A DNA stretch of 38,500 nt from Symbiodinium natans (lineage: Eukaryota; Sar; Dinophyceae; Suessiales; Symbiodiniaceae). Position numbers and translations under genes: made by a program. Of this stretch, positions 29,201 through 37,806 are shown piece after piece; within the stretch, counting starts at the first letter, position 1; each line of letters begins with the position of its first letter. The notes under the pieces were generated by a model that was not told where the DNA came from, did not search any database, and was given only the letters and a program-made list of their open reading frames with translations. Location of the stretch: contig CAJNDS010001435.1 of the NCBI GenBank assembly GCA_905221605.1, positions 1 to 38,500 on the forward strand, in the 5' to 3' direction.

Positions 29201-32026
29201 CTTCCCGTTCCCGTAGGCCACAAAGTAACATGGCAAGTCTTCGAACCTTTGCGGCTCCGACGTGTTCATGGGATTGGGCTGCTTTTGGCCGGTCTTGGGC
29301 CTTCTAATGGGCTTACAGCTCCAGGCTCTAAGCCTAGCATTAGACCATGCTGGGCCGAAGTATGCCGAGATGCTCGGCCTTGCGCGCTGCTTGGCTTGGC
29401 TCCTTCAGTTTGCAGCATGCTGCAGCCATACCTATGTGCTCGTGCAGTGTAGGCACCGAAGAAAAGAGGCAGGTGAGTGGAGTTGTTGCAAGCGACTGAC
29501 CTTTCCAACAGGTAGAGGGTCACTCGTGGTGCCACCCTTCGGGTGAAGTGCTGGTCTTAAGCTCCAGAAGCTCTTTGCAACCTCTCCTCGTCGGAATCGA
29601 AGGGCTCTTCATCTCCCTCCTCCTGTGGGGGGAGCACGATACGGAGCTCTTGAACCGTCCTCCGCCGCGCGATCCTTAGTGTCTAGCCCTTGACCGAGGG
29701 AACATACGGCATGTGCTTCCTGGTAAGACAGGATTTGTTTGGAATTGCCCGCAAAATAGAAATAGTGAAGCAACTTAGAAAGCATTTGCCTGTTTCTCGA
29801 AAATACCCATTCTTCTGCAACTCTCAGGGGTTGACCGACTGCCCTGCTAAAGCAAAGTAACACTCAAGCCTACCTACGCCAGCTTTCGTGATTGCACAAT
29901 ATGTGGTCAGTTCTCCAAAATGGTCCCCCTCATACTAACAGTCCTTGAATAGGGATTAGAATAGACGTACTGTAATCCCTATCAAGCACTGCTAGTTGCA
30001 GGGGGAACATCCCAACAGTATCCCCAAAAGCGAGAGCTGACCCTAAACCCCAAACCCGAAACCCGAAACCCTAAACCCTGAACCCTTGCAGCTTCGTGGC
30101 CGCACCGGCAGCAGCGCGCTGTCAAAGCTGCGGTTGGTTCCTTGGTTCGCCACCGCTGGGCTGAGGCTTCTGTCTGTGGAGGAAGTTTAGGGCCTGCTGC
30201 TGCCCTACAAGGCCAAACCCTAAACCCTTTTGAACCCTAAACCCTAAACTCTAAACCCTCAAGTTCAAACCTGGTGCCCCTGGGCAAGGAGGCAGCAAAC
30301 CCTCGAGAGATCCAAGTCTCGGACATCTTCGCGATCCATTCCCTTGGCAAGCTGCCGCTGACGCCACCTCCTAAGGGCTCCAAGAATGCTTGAAGCTCAG
30401 GGTTGTTAGTTGAGTAGCTGCCAGGCGCACTCGGACTAGCATCTCGCGGAACTGCTCTGGGATTCTCATGTAGGTTGTTGGGGATCCTGCACCCCCCCTC
30501 TTGCCCCGACCTCCCTCACCTTCCACATCCCCTGCTTCCCCCCCCCAAAACCAATGAAGCAGTCTTTACTGATGCCAGACAAGTGGCTCCAGCTTCTCAA
30601 GATACTTCTTGCTGCTGCTGGTCTCCGTGGTGTCGCAGAGAAGGTTTTGGTGCACTTTGAAGAGGCTGACATCTCTGAACCAATCCTCCTGCAGCTCGGT
30701 CTCGCGGCTTCCCGCTCACGCCACGCGAAAGCAGCCAGTACAAAGCTCCCTAAACCCTAAACCCTAAACCCTAAACCCTAAACCCTAAACCCTAAACCCT
30801 AAACCCTAAACCCTAAACCCTAAATCCTGCGTAAGCCCTAAACCCTGAACCGCCTGTCAGCCGGGAGGCAATGTCAAAGGACTCTGGAACTGCCTCTAGG
30901 TTGTTGAAGACCACCTGGCCCACTCCCAGGCTGGCCCTTCAACCCCTCTGAAAAAACACCCCTCGGGAGATTTAGGGTTTAGGGTTTAGGGAAATACTTC
31001 TAAATAGGACTGAAAATATCTTCTGAGATCATGCTTCTAAATAGGATCCTCTGAAACCCAACAATGCGGTTTAGGCTTTTTTTTTCCCGCCACCCGCACT
31101 GCGCACGCCATCCAGGCGGTCTAGGGCTTAGGGTTTAGCAAGGGAAAATGTGTCATACTTCAAGGGCCTCCAGCATAGAGGATCTGAAATCGTCATAGGA
31201 TCCTGCAAACCTGTCGCATCTTGCAATTCGGATCTGCGCCTGGTTCACATCCGGCTGCAGCCTGAGGGGGTTGGCGGGTTTAAGCTTCAGGGGCTTGTGC
31301 CACCACGGCTTAGGGTTTAGGGTTTAGGGTTTAGGGTTTAGGGTTCCCCGGCAGGTACCCCCCCATGTCCGGGCCCTAAAGTTGCTCCTTGTCCATTCTT
31401 AGTTGTCCAGTAACCTGGGGGAATTCAAGGGTTAACCTTTGGGAGTGTAAGGGGATTATACTACCCCAAAAAGGTTAAAGGTTACCTACGCTACTACTGG
31501 GCATTTATTATTTGGAGATCATGGAATCAAATTCACGCTTCTGCTTGCAGACTTGGCCGCTCGGCAAAGAAACTTCTTGCATCCGCCTTGGCGGCCGCGG
31601 GCTTCGTTCTTCCAGGGTGCTTGGGGTTCTGGCTCAAGGTTTAGCAGGAACAGAAAGATTGAAAGATGACAGTAATCGACTTGCTCCGGGACCAAACCTG
31701 TCCTAGTAGCCTACACAGATGTCATGGCCGAACAGCCTAGGCGCGTGCTTTGGCAGATGCAATGCCTCGTCCGAGTCAATGTGGAGCAACCAGTCCTTTG
31801 CAGCAACTTGCCGCCCCATCAGGAAACAAACCAAAAACAACACAGCAGAATGCTGATCTTCCTCCCCACCCCCCCCCCCCCCCCCTTAACCCTAAACCAT
31901 AAACCCTAAACCCTAACCACAAACTTGTGGTTCCCAGCGTCGTAGCCCTGCTTCTGCGCCTCGCGGGCGGCTGCGTCGACAGCCAGGCACTGACGGCTCT
32001 GCACATCCCGGACGGACTCGAAGAGC
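26188..32026 (-). CDS. Gene A: 13-exon gene of unknown function (gene-level entry)
   Basis: Thirteen short exons on the minus strand join with consistent reading phase at all 12 junctions, giving about 450 codons without a stop. In transcript order they are 31918-32026, 31159-31308, 30851-30914, 30570-30714, 30257-30486, 30084-30173, 29582-29648, 29171-29300, 27452-27514, 27290-27381, 27070-27178, 26304-26366 and 26188-26226. Introns run from 70 to 1656 nt, and five are under 90 nt. Most donors are built from telomeric repeat (GTTTAGGG, GTTCAGGG, GTTAGGG, GTGTTTAGG). The protein is mixed, with an acidic patch (EEGDEEPFDSDEE) in exon 7 and no membrane segment. I recognise no family. The 5' end is not found. 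A possible last exon lies at 26045-26147. I chose acceptors partly to keep phase, so single junctions are weaker than the chain as a whole. Confidence 0.65.
26304..26366 (-). CDS. Gene A exon 12
   Basis: Exactly 21 codons (GGFSIERKGIKSMRALQL). The acceptor is CCCTTTAG and the donor a near-perfect GTAAGC. Phase 0 at both ends fits exons 11 and 13. Confidence 0.65.
26553..26636. mobile_element. Family C foldback element copy 1
   Basis: Begins GAGTAGCC...AACCTTT and ends AAAGGTTACCTACTC. The two ends are imperfect inverted repeats around a GGATTACA core. Shares CCCCAAAAGGTTAAAGG with the second copy. Confidence 0.6.
26713..26761 (+). repeat. Interstitial telomeric tract (TTTAGGG)
   Basis: Seven units inside the intron between gene A exons 11 and 12, flanked by C-runs on both sides. 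Confidence 0.9.
27070..27178 (-). CDS. Gene A exon 11
   Basis: One base plus 36 codons, including FESSIAGLVSLLTDTELAG and SVDWRPLLCK. The acceptor is either GGTGCAG or the next CAG six bases on; both keep phase. The donor is GTAAAG. A poly-C run lies in the intron on its upstream side. Confidence 0.6.
27290..27381 (-). CDS. Gene A exon 10
   Basis: A 92-nt exon (30 codons + 2) with CELWLLGDDSEFLKG. The acceptor is CTCCACAG and the donor GTTTAGGAC. The intron before it is only 70 nt. Another frame looks tempting (HYANCGFW) but ends in a stop before the donor. Confidence 0.5.
27402..27452 (-). repeat. Interstitial telomeric tract (CCCTAAA)
   Basis: About seven units making up most of the 70-nt intron between gene A exons 9 and 10. 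Confidence 0.9.
27452..27514 (-). CDS. Gene A exon 9
   Basis: Exactly 21 codons (VPSCERHLKILRDHLQLLM). The acceptor AAGCCCTCAG lies about 25 nt after CCCTAAACCCTAAAC and the donor GTTTAGGG opens a telomeric tract: a compact exon with both telomeric borders. The intron before it is the longest of the gene and carries the repeat-dense block 27711-28905. Confidence 0.6.
27711..27931. repeat. Tandem array of family B-type units
   Basis: At least four units of the type TACTTATAAGTACCCATGAA followed by CCTCCA and CCCTAAACTC, 50-70 bp each. TATAAGTACC is itself near-palindromic. Lies in the long intron of gene A. Confidence 0.75.
28140..28345. repeat. Tandem repeat rich in CTTCTGAAGCCAA
   Basis: Irregular repeats of GCCTTCTGAAGCCAATTTGG with units of about 20-40 bp. 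Confidence 0.75.
28352..28560. repeat. Tandem repeat with TCTCGCACCGAGGTTGTGGA
   Basis: Four copies at about 28359, 28410, 28482 and 28538, 54-72 bp apart. Three are followed by ACAACA/ACACCA and GCGTTGG-type sequence. Confidence 0.8.
28564..28905. repeat. Tandem repeat with GCACATAGACGTCACTGATG
   Basis: Three diverged copies of the ACATAGACGTC / CTGATGTGTG / TTGCCAAATTTC pattern with uneven spacing. Confidence 0.7.
29123..29168 (-). repeat. Interstitial telomeric tract (CCCTAAA)
   Basis: Six units at the donor of gene A exon 8; a degenerate TTTAGGG tract (29060-29090) lies 30 bp to the left. Confidence 0.85.
29171..29300 (-). CDS. Gene A exon 8
   Basis: A 130-nt exon (1 + 43 codons) with RFEDLPCYFVAYGNGKAP and a Lys-rich end. 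The donor GTGTTTAGG is telomeric. The acceptor (ATTAGAAG) is chosen by phase. A plus-strand frame (about 29229-29472, ending at a GTGAGT) covers part of the same DNA, but it runs against the direction of all neighbouring exons. Confidence 0.55.
29582..29648 (-). CDS. Gene A exon 7 (acidic)
   Basis: A 67-nt exon reading LRIVLPPQ followed by the acidic run EEGDEEPFDSDEE. The acceptor chosen is GGTTCAAG, which keeps phase, but the frame stays open for about 40 nt further upstream so the start could be earlier. The donor is GTTGCA. Read through, the frame ends after RLQRASGA at a TAA, so this could instead be a terminal exon. Confidence 0.5.
29919..30016. mobile_element. MITE-like element, family A copy 2
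   Basis: TGGTCCCCCTCATACTAACA at the left, GCAGGGGGAACATCCCA at the right, with an internal AGGGATTA / TAATCCCT pair. Clearly related to 9151-9272 but diverged. Lies in the intron between gene A exons 6 and 7. Confidence 0.7.
30084..30173 (-). CDS. Gene A exon 6
   Basis: A 90-nt exon (2 + 29 codons + 1) with NQGTNRSFDSALLPVRP. The acceptor is TTCCTCCACAG, just downstream of a lone CCCTAAAC unit. The donor GTTCAGGG begins a telomeric tract. Confidence 0.55.
30257..30486 (-). CDS. Gene A exon 5
   Basis: The longest exon of the gene: one base, 76 codons, one base. It includes ELQAFLEPLGGGVSG and PREWIAKMSETWISRGF. The acceptor GGTGCAG follows a G-rich tract and the donor is GTTTAGAG at the edge of a telomeric tract. 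All three minus frames look open in parts, but only this one is open end to end and in phase with exons 4 and 6. Confidence 0.6.
30570..30714 (-). CDS. Gene A exon 4
   Basis: A 145-nt exon (2 + 47 codons + 2) containing EDWFRDVSLFKVHQNLL and KKYLEKLEPLVW. About 75 percent of its codons end in G or C. The acceptor is CGTGAG and the donor GTAAAG. The plus strand is also open here (30554-30757) but has lower third-position GC and does not join to any neighbour. The preceding intron is mostly telomeric array. Confidence 0.6.
30750..30848 (-). repeat. Long telomeric array (CCCTAAA)
   Basis: About thirteen units, nearly perfect, filling most of the intron between gene A exons 3 and 4 (30715-30850). 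Confidence 0.95.
30851..30914 (-). CDS. Gene A exon 3
   Basis: A 64-nt exon of 21 codons plus one base, reading VVFNNLEAVPESFDIASRLT. The acceptor is GGGCCAG and the donor is GTTCAGGG, which opens directly into the long TTTAGGG array of the next intron. The reading frame is closed just upstream, which supports an intron boundary here. Confidence 0.55.
31159..31308 (-). CDS. Gene A exon 2
   Basis: Exactly 50 codons, from PWWHKPLKLKPANPL to DDFRSSMLEALE. The acceptor AG is a mutated telomeric unit, CCCTAAG, so the exon starts at the last base of the repeat tract. The donor is a conventional GTATGA. Phase 0 at both ends matches the neighbouring exons. Confidence 0.65.
31311..31343 (+). repeat. 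Interstitial telomeric tract (TTTAGGG)
   Basis: Five units; on the coding strand the last unit, CCCTAAG, is the acceptor of gene A exon 2. Confidence 0.9.
31407..31500. mobile_element. Family C foldback element copy 2
   Basis: CCAGTAACC...GGGTTAACCTTT on the left and AAAGGTTACC...TACTGG on the right. The core GGGGATTATACTACCCCAAA resembles copy 1. Lies in an intron of gene A. Confidence 0.6.
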
Positions 32027-32067
32027 CTTGGGCGAGCAAAAACCGGTTTAGGGTTTAGGGTTTAGGG
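31888..32067. repeat. Pair of telomeric tracts facing each other around gene A exon 1
   Basis: CCCTAAA units at 31888-31917 and TTTAGGG units at 32046-32067, with the exon between them. Confidence 0.9.
31918..32026 (-). CDS. Gene A exon 1 (first recognised)
   Basis: A 109-nt exon of one base plus 36 codons, encoding a helical segment with CLAVDAAAREAQKQGYDAG. The acceptor is TTTTTGCTCGCCCAAG, placed just after CCCTAAACC repeat on the coding strand. The donor is GTTAGGG, the first unit of a telomeric tract. The high third-position GC and the two telomeric borders make this a clear exon. Upstream exons must exist but were not identified. Confidence 0.65.
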
Positions 32068-33533
32068 AAGGTGTCGAGGCACGATTGTGATGCCTTGGTG
32101 TTGGACATGCGGACCAAGCTGACCCCCAAGGCAAGAAGCAATCGTAGCAAGCCGCAATCGGGGTTGACTCCTATTGCCATATCCCAGCCCTCATGCGTCC
32201 CAGGCGCTGCATGGTCTCTTCGCAGAATGCCTGACTCAGGCATTTTGACGTATTGTGCGGTGTTAACGAGCTGCTTGCGGGATTGAATGTTTTGTGCTCC
32301 TACCATGGGAGGTTCAATGAAAAGTTGTTGGTCCCAACACGGGAGCTTAGTTTTTTGGCTAAACGAACTTCGACCCAACACAAGGGGCTCTAAAACTTAG
32401 CCATCAGCTCCAGTACCAGAACTCCCGAGAAGTGGAGGTACTCTGAACATTCTGGGCCGATAGGAGCATGTGCATCTTTTCTAACCAGGATACCAAACAT
32501 GTTGGACCGCGCAGTAGGAGCCTTGAAGTCTGAATCTGACATCTTCCTTCTCCACGCTTTTTGCATTTTCTACTGGTCCTCTGCGTCAAGCCAACTCCCC
32601 TGCCTACCTCCCCTCCTAAGACGCCCAGGAAACGCCCAAACTTTCAGCAAGGCGGGCGGCGCTCTGATGTCGACGCTGTGCGAAACGCGAGCTGAGAAGC
32701 ATGGATTGCCACCACTCCTGGCTTTGCTGGCTTTGCTGGGGCTTCTGGGTTGTGTGTGGAGGCTTCGATGTTGCAAGAATTCTTCTTTTCTCTCTCCTCC
32801 CCCGGGTCCTCAGTGCACAAGTGGACGATGATGCCGCCTTCCAGGAGGGTGCAGATCGACGGAACCCCCTTCCCCTTTGTGCAACTCCACCTCCCCTCCT
32901 CCTCCTCCCCGAATTTTGTAAACTTTTATGCGCTCCAGCATTTCGTTGCAGAATATTCACGCAACGCAACGTTGGGGGCTGCCTGGGAGTCTGTGGTCCA
33001 ACCCCCCCCCCCCCCTCCGGAAAAAAAAAAGTCAATCAAGCCCGACAAGCCCGCAATCTTCCGCCCTGACACCTGAAACTCTGGACTCAACTTAGTCTGA
33101 ATCCCGGAACCATCCCTAAGGAACACAAAGGATACCCTTTCATGCTGTGGGGGGGTTTATACGTCCCCAACCTTGAGCGTAACCAAGCCGGAATGCCTTC
33201 GAACCTAGGAACCCTCAACCTTCGCAGCCTTGGGATGCGGCCACAGACTGAGCAGCCGCTATCGCCTCGCGCCTCGGAAGTCTTCTTCAGAGTTCTTCGT
33301 GGCTCTTGAGCGGCTCTACCGAGCACCCTAGGTACATCAACATGCAAGGGGGTCGTGCTGCAAGAAAGGCCCGTCGGCCCAGCGAACTGGCACTACTCCA
33401 AGGCTGCCTCAAGCTAACCAAACGCCCCAAAAGCCCCTCAAACGTGGCTCCCAACCTCTCCGAAGCATCCCCGAGCTCTACACAGCCCTTTAAGCCCTAC
33501 TTGTAGGCCGCAAAAACACGCTTAAAAACCAAC
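32068..33533. other. Unresolved region upstream of gene A exon 1
   Basis: GC-rich frames on both strands (32055-32381, 32616-33035 minus; 32499-32831 plus), none with clear exon ends. C- and A-runs at 33001-33030. The missing 5' exons of gene A may lie here. Confidence 0.4.
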
Positions 33534-33610
33534 CCAGATGCTCCTTTGGCTCTTCAGGGGCATCAAAGAAAAGGAAGATCAGGCCAAACCCAATGGCCAA
33601 GTGGTACTGC
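33534..33610 (-). CDS. Candidate exon with hydrophobic segment
   Basis: 1 + 25 codons + 1, QYHLAIGFGLIFLFFDAPEE: a short hydrophobic stretch, perhaps a membrane or signal segment. The acceptor is CAACCTGAG and the donor GTTGGT. Confidence 0.35.
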
Positions 33611-35690
33611 CTCAGGTTGCTAAGAGCTTTGAGAGCGTCTCTTTTCATCTTTGAGCGCGCACCGTTTGTGCACATGGTGCCAAATCATTTGCTGTGTCAG
33701 GGGGGGGAAGTGCATGCAGCCCTTCTGACATGTCCATTCTGTGCTTATCTTGGACGCAACGCCAATCATAACAGCTTCCCCCCTTTGCTGCGACCGAAGG
33801 GCACGAAGCTCCTTACCGTCGTGGCTGGGGTCCCCCGCAAGAGCCTCACGGACTGCATTTGCTGGGACCTTGCTTTCTAATTGGCCTGGTGCTCGGGGAC
33901 ATGGGCTCATGATCCCACATCCTGACTACCCCTTTCCAATGATCCTGAACCGAGGAATCCTTGGGTGAACTTGGGAGAGACTGGCAGCTCTGTGAAAGCA
34001 TCAGATCGAGGAGCACTGCGAGGGACAGCCTGGGTGCTGTGCCACGCATCGGCAGGGGTCTTTTGACCTGCAGCCGGACACAGAGCAGCGTAGCACTTCG
34101 TACGGTGCACGTTGGGTCTTAGGAACCCGGACTCGAAAAACCATAGATGTGCTTGCCCGACAAGACTGCCCTCCAACTTCGCCGACCACCTAAACCCTAA
34201 ATCCGAAACCCTAAGCTCTAACAGCTACACCAGTTGACACCAAAACTCATCCGTCCACATGCCTGTTCAGCTTGCCTCCTCCGCTGCCTGGGTATGCCAG
34301 GCGCTGAGCCACAGCCGCGGCAGCTTCTCGCGCGGTTGGGGACGCAGTCCGTCGCCCTGATCTTGGGCGGCTTGGGGTTTGGTCCGGTGCACACTGGACC
34401 TGCGTGGGGCTTCGGGCTGATGGGGCTTCGGGGTGAGTCCAGATTTCCTTAAACTTTCCAGTCTTAGGTACTGGGTTCCTGGGGAAGCACTAGCCAGCAA
34501 GCTTGTAAGGGTCTTTGTGCATGCGGGCGACGCCAAAGCTCTGACAGCGTGATGGCAAATAGCCCCATACATGTGACTCTTCTTGGCAGTCTTATTCTGC
34601 TTAAGTTGCTTTTGCAGTTCTGATTATTCCCTGTGTTTGTGCGATATTGAGTATTCTCGTTCGGCTGAGTCTCGTCGTAATGAGCATTCCTCGCTTTTAT
34701 CTTGCCCTTCTTCTTGCCTAAAAAACTTTAAGCCTAAACTTACTGCGATGACTATTCTTATCTGCATGTTCTTCCGATTCACTCGTAGTCTCTTTGCTAC
34801 TTCGTACTGCTAGTGTCCGTGTTGCTGTTGGTGCAGTGGCGGTCGCATAACGGGTCGGGATGCTTTGGGAAGTGTCCTACACATCGGCAGGTGCCCGAAC
34901 TCTTCCTTCTTTTGGGGTAGAATAAAAGTCCTTCTTGAATCTTGAGAAGCGCTAAAGACACGGTGCAAAAACCACGCAAGTTCCGACGAATGGCACAACA
35001 TCAAAAAGAAATGGGGCGGGGGGGTGGGTCCAAGAACTGTGACAACACCGACGCAAAAACACGAGCGATAACTGATAAAGATGAGTAGAGCCCGGCAAGA
35101 GTATGCGCACTTGCCGGTGTCTTCGACAAATGACTCATAAGCGTCAAGGGCAGGTAATGTGTGCTTCGTCCGAAGAGTCCCGAACCAATGCTGCCGCTGT
35201 CGTTGCTGCTGTTGTGGTTGTTCATGGGTTTGGGGTGGTGGTCGTTGCGGTCCCTATCATCGCCACTGTTTGCTGTTAACTCCAAAAAGGCCTCTGCCAC
35301 TACCACAGTGAGGAGTGCCGATGGCTGCTGTCAGTATTCAGGGCAACTCAGGCTGACAAGCACCGTCATTAACTGTGAGGGCAGCTGCAGGTGCATGGTC
35401 AGACCCCTGTGCCGCTGCCTTCATCTGGAAAGGTACGCGTAGGACAGCAGCTATACTAATGGCTGCTGCGTAAGGCCACAGTTCCTGCCCAGTTGGCATC
35501 GGTCTGGTGCTGGATATCAGGGTATAAGGTTCCTTTATTCATCGAGATCCCTCAGAACAGCCGGCAATAGGATGGAGGATTCCTTTCCATCGAAGTGCGT
35601 TTCAAAGTCATGGGCCAGGAAGGGTGATGCCCTTGAACGCGCCTTGCATGTTCCACAGTCTACAAGGACCCCAGGCACCAAACGTGCCCT
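33611..35690. other. Unresolved region
   Basis: One short telomeric tract (34190-34230). A GC-rich patch 34255-34440 is open on both strands: minus REKLPRLWLSAWHTQAAEEA, plus with a GTGAGT at 34433. 34570-34810 is T-rich. Confidence 0.4.
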
Positions 35691-35694
35691 AAAC

Positions 35695-35754
35695 CGTTGC
35701 TTTCAACTCCAGACCAGCCTCCTTCGCCTCCTCGTTTGGTACCGGCTCGATGAG
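35695..35754 (-). CDS. Candidate exon with telomere-like donor
   Basis: Twenty codons, LIEPVPNEEAKEAGLELKA and onward, between acceptor CTCGGAAAG and donor GTTTAGGGC. A second candidate (35791-35836, LFEIKGFMAEVAQH, donor GTAAGT) lies upstream, but the two cannot be joined in phase and would be only 36 nt apart. Confidence 0.4.
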
Positions 35755-36021
35755 CTTTCCGAGACCTTGATGCGTTGGGTCGGGACTTACAAGTGTTGGG
35801 CAACTTCCGCCATGAAGCCCTTGATTTCGAAGAGCCCTGCAGAAGAGTTTCGAACCGCACAGATATGTCGGAGCAGCCAGGGGCGGGTGTTCAATGAAGG
35901 TTTCCTTATCCTTTCTCTTCGCTGCTCAGACGCAAGTGGCTTCGTTGTAATTCGCAGGATTACTTGCGCATGACGAGACAGAGGGCAATTGAGCGAGTAA
36001 AGAACGCGAGCTGAAGAGAGC

Positions 36022-36162
36022 AAGAGAGAGAGAGAGAGAGATGATATATCTACATATATATGTATGTATATATATATGTATATATATATATATATGTACA
36101 TACATATGGTACCCGCCCCATGTTATATAGATAGATAGACAGATAGATAGATAGATCGAGAG
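36022..36162. repeat. Compound microsatellite (GA)n, (TA)n, (GATA)n
   Basis: GAGAGA, TATATGTA and AGATAGATAG runs in succession. Confidence 0.95.
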
Positions 36163-36408
36163 ATACCCCGAGCGCACGTTGGAGAAGTAGAGTGGAGCAA
36201 GGCAGCGTTGTCACCTTTGGCATCAAGTTTACAGACGAGTAATAGGGTTTAGGGTTTGGGGACAGCGCCTCCCCCCCCCTTCAAACTTAAGTCACTTCTC
36301 TAGTTCATTGTTGGGATAGTATTAACAATCTACATGTCAATCCCTTTTTGAGTTTAAGTACCCTCAAAATTGTAAAGTGGTACCCCACTATGACAACGTC
36401 TCAAGTAC

Positions 36409-36529
36409 CCACGATACTGGCACTTAATGCATCCGGGTCGGCCAATCTCCCGGCCATCGCATAGGACGTAGCCTGTTTCGACGGCGCGGACCCACGCCTT
36501 CGTGAGAATGCCCCAAACATCCAAAAACA
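36409..36529 (-). CDS. Candidate exon
   Basis: 2 + 39 codons + 2, VFLDVWGILTKAWVRAVETG then GREIGRPGCIKCQ. The acceptor is CATGCTGCCAG and the donor GTACTT. Unknown family. Confidence 0.45.
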
Positions 36530-36781
36530 CTGGCAGCATGTGCGAAGCTACAAGGTTTGTAGCCGGGGCCTCCTCGGTGCAATGTTTCGACTTTCCATTG
36601 CATTACTTGAATCATGTGAGATCTATGCTACTCCCATACGACCAGGGGTATGTACCTCGGATGGATGCATACAGCACGCCTCTAAGCTGCTGCCAGCCTA
36701 CGCTCGATATTGCCAGTGTTCGTCCGATGAGCGATGCCCCTTATCAATTTCGAACCGCAAACTCTAGAAACTGGGCTAAAC

Positions 36782-36830
36782 CCGACAGCCTCCTCCGGCG
36801 CCAACTTCACCCAGCCCGAGGGCAGCTCCT
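36782..36830 (-). CDS. Exon, unknown protein
   Basis: 49 nt, ELPSGWVKLAPEEAV; 14 of 15 codons end in G or C. The acceptor is AGGTCTCAG and the donor GTTTAGCC, a telomere-like donor without a repeat tract behind it. Confidence 0.5.
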
Positions 36831-37050
36831 CTGAGACCTGGCATTAGGTTGAAGAAGTTTCGACCCTCGCAGCTCTAGCAATGACCGAGATATCGGGTCG
36901 CAATCGGGGTTTTCAATGCCTTGGGCTCTTAGCCTTGAAGGTCTCATGTCTCATGGCTCGGAGAAATCTTGGCCCCTCTGTTGCACTTCGGTGGGATTTC
37001 GAGGGCTGATATGGTGAAATCCCGTAGGCTTCTGCTTTTCGCGAGCCTGC

Positions 37051-37094
37051 CTTGAAAATCTCCGAGGCCACCAGCACGTGCCTTTGCTTGATGT
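37051..37094 (-). CDS. Candidate exon
   Basis: IKQRHVLVASEIFK between acceptor CGGGATCAG (or the AAG eight bases on, which fits 37233-37292) and a GC donor (TTCAAG|GCAGGC). Confidence 0.45.
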
Positions 37095-37232
37095 CTGATC
37101 CCGAAACCAAGCCCAAAGTAGAAGTCCAACTCAAGGCCCCAACCCCAAGTGACTCCCCTAAGGCCCAGAACCCGAGCCGCAAACTCCGAATACGACGCTT
37201 GGGCTAAGGTTGAAATTTTGGCTACTTCTAGC

Positions 37233-37292
37233 CTGGTGCTGAGAGCTTGCTCGGAAGCCAGATTTCAACAACTTCACGCCCCCGTACGCTAG
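37233..37292 (-). CDS. Candidate exon
   Basis: Twenty codons, LAYGGVKLLKSGFRASSQH and onward, between acceptor TTGACATGCAG and a GC donor (CACCAG|GCTAGA). Confidence 0.4.
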
Positions 37293-37386
37293 CTGCATGT
37301 CAATACAGGGCCCCCCCCCCCCCCCGCCTCTTTGGTGTGGTGTGGGGGTCTGGGGGGCTGAGGGACTACGGTTTTCTTCTTGTAGG

Positions 37387-37500
37387 TGCATAGCTGCCAT
37401 TCTGCAGGGACAGTTCTGGCATACTCAGCACAAACATGGGATCCTCGAGCAGCCAAGCAAATTTTCAAGGCTTTTGCAGTCGCAGAGGTCGAAAACCAAG
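37387..37500 (+). CDS. Ambiguous plus-strand exon-like block
   Basis: TVLAYSAQTWDPRAAKQIF between acceptor TTCTGCAG and donor GTGGGT on the plus strand. A minus frame in the same DNA (LVFDLCDCKSLENLL) is about equally good, and every other supported exon is minus, so strand is uncertain. Confidence 0.2.
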
Positions 37501-37747
37501 GTGGGTGCGCGGCGTTCGGGTACCGCGATGTTTGCGATGTCTGTCTTTCAAGGGTGTGCTTAGGGTTTTCGGTCTTGGGATATTTTAGGAGAACATTCGG
37601 GGGTGGGGGGGGGGGGGGGGGGGGGGTTGGCAAATGCGACCTGGGATCATCGAAAAAAGTAAGTAAATACAGACATATGCATACACATGTAAATGTGTGG
37701 GGGTGTTTGCGTTTAGGGAGTATCATTAAGATCCACTCCCTCGCGAC

Positions 37748-37797
37748 CTAAACCCTAAACCCTAAACCCTAAACCCTAAACCCTAAACCCTAAACCC
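37748..37797 (-). repeat. Interstitial telomeric tract (CCCTAAA)
   Basis: Seven perfect units to the left of exon 37807-37901. TTTAGGG tracts at 37913-37930 and 37946-37973 lie to its right. Confidence 0.95.
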
Positions 37798-37806
37798 TCC
37801 AGGTGT

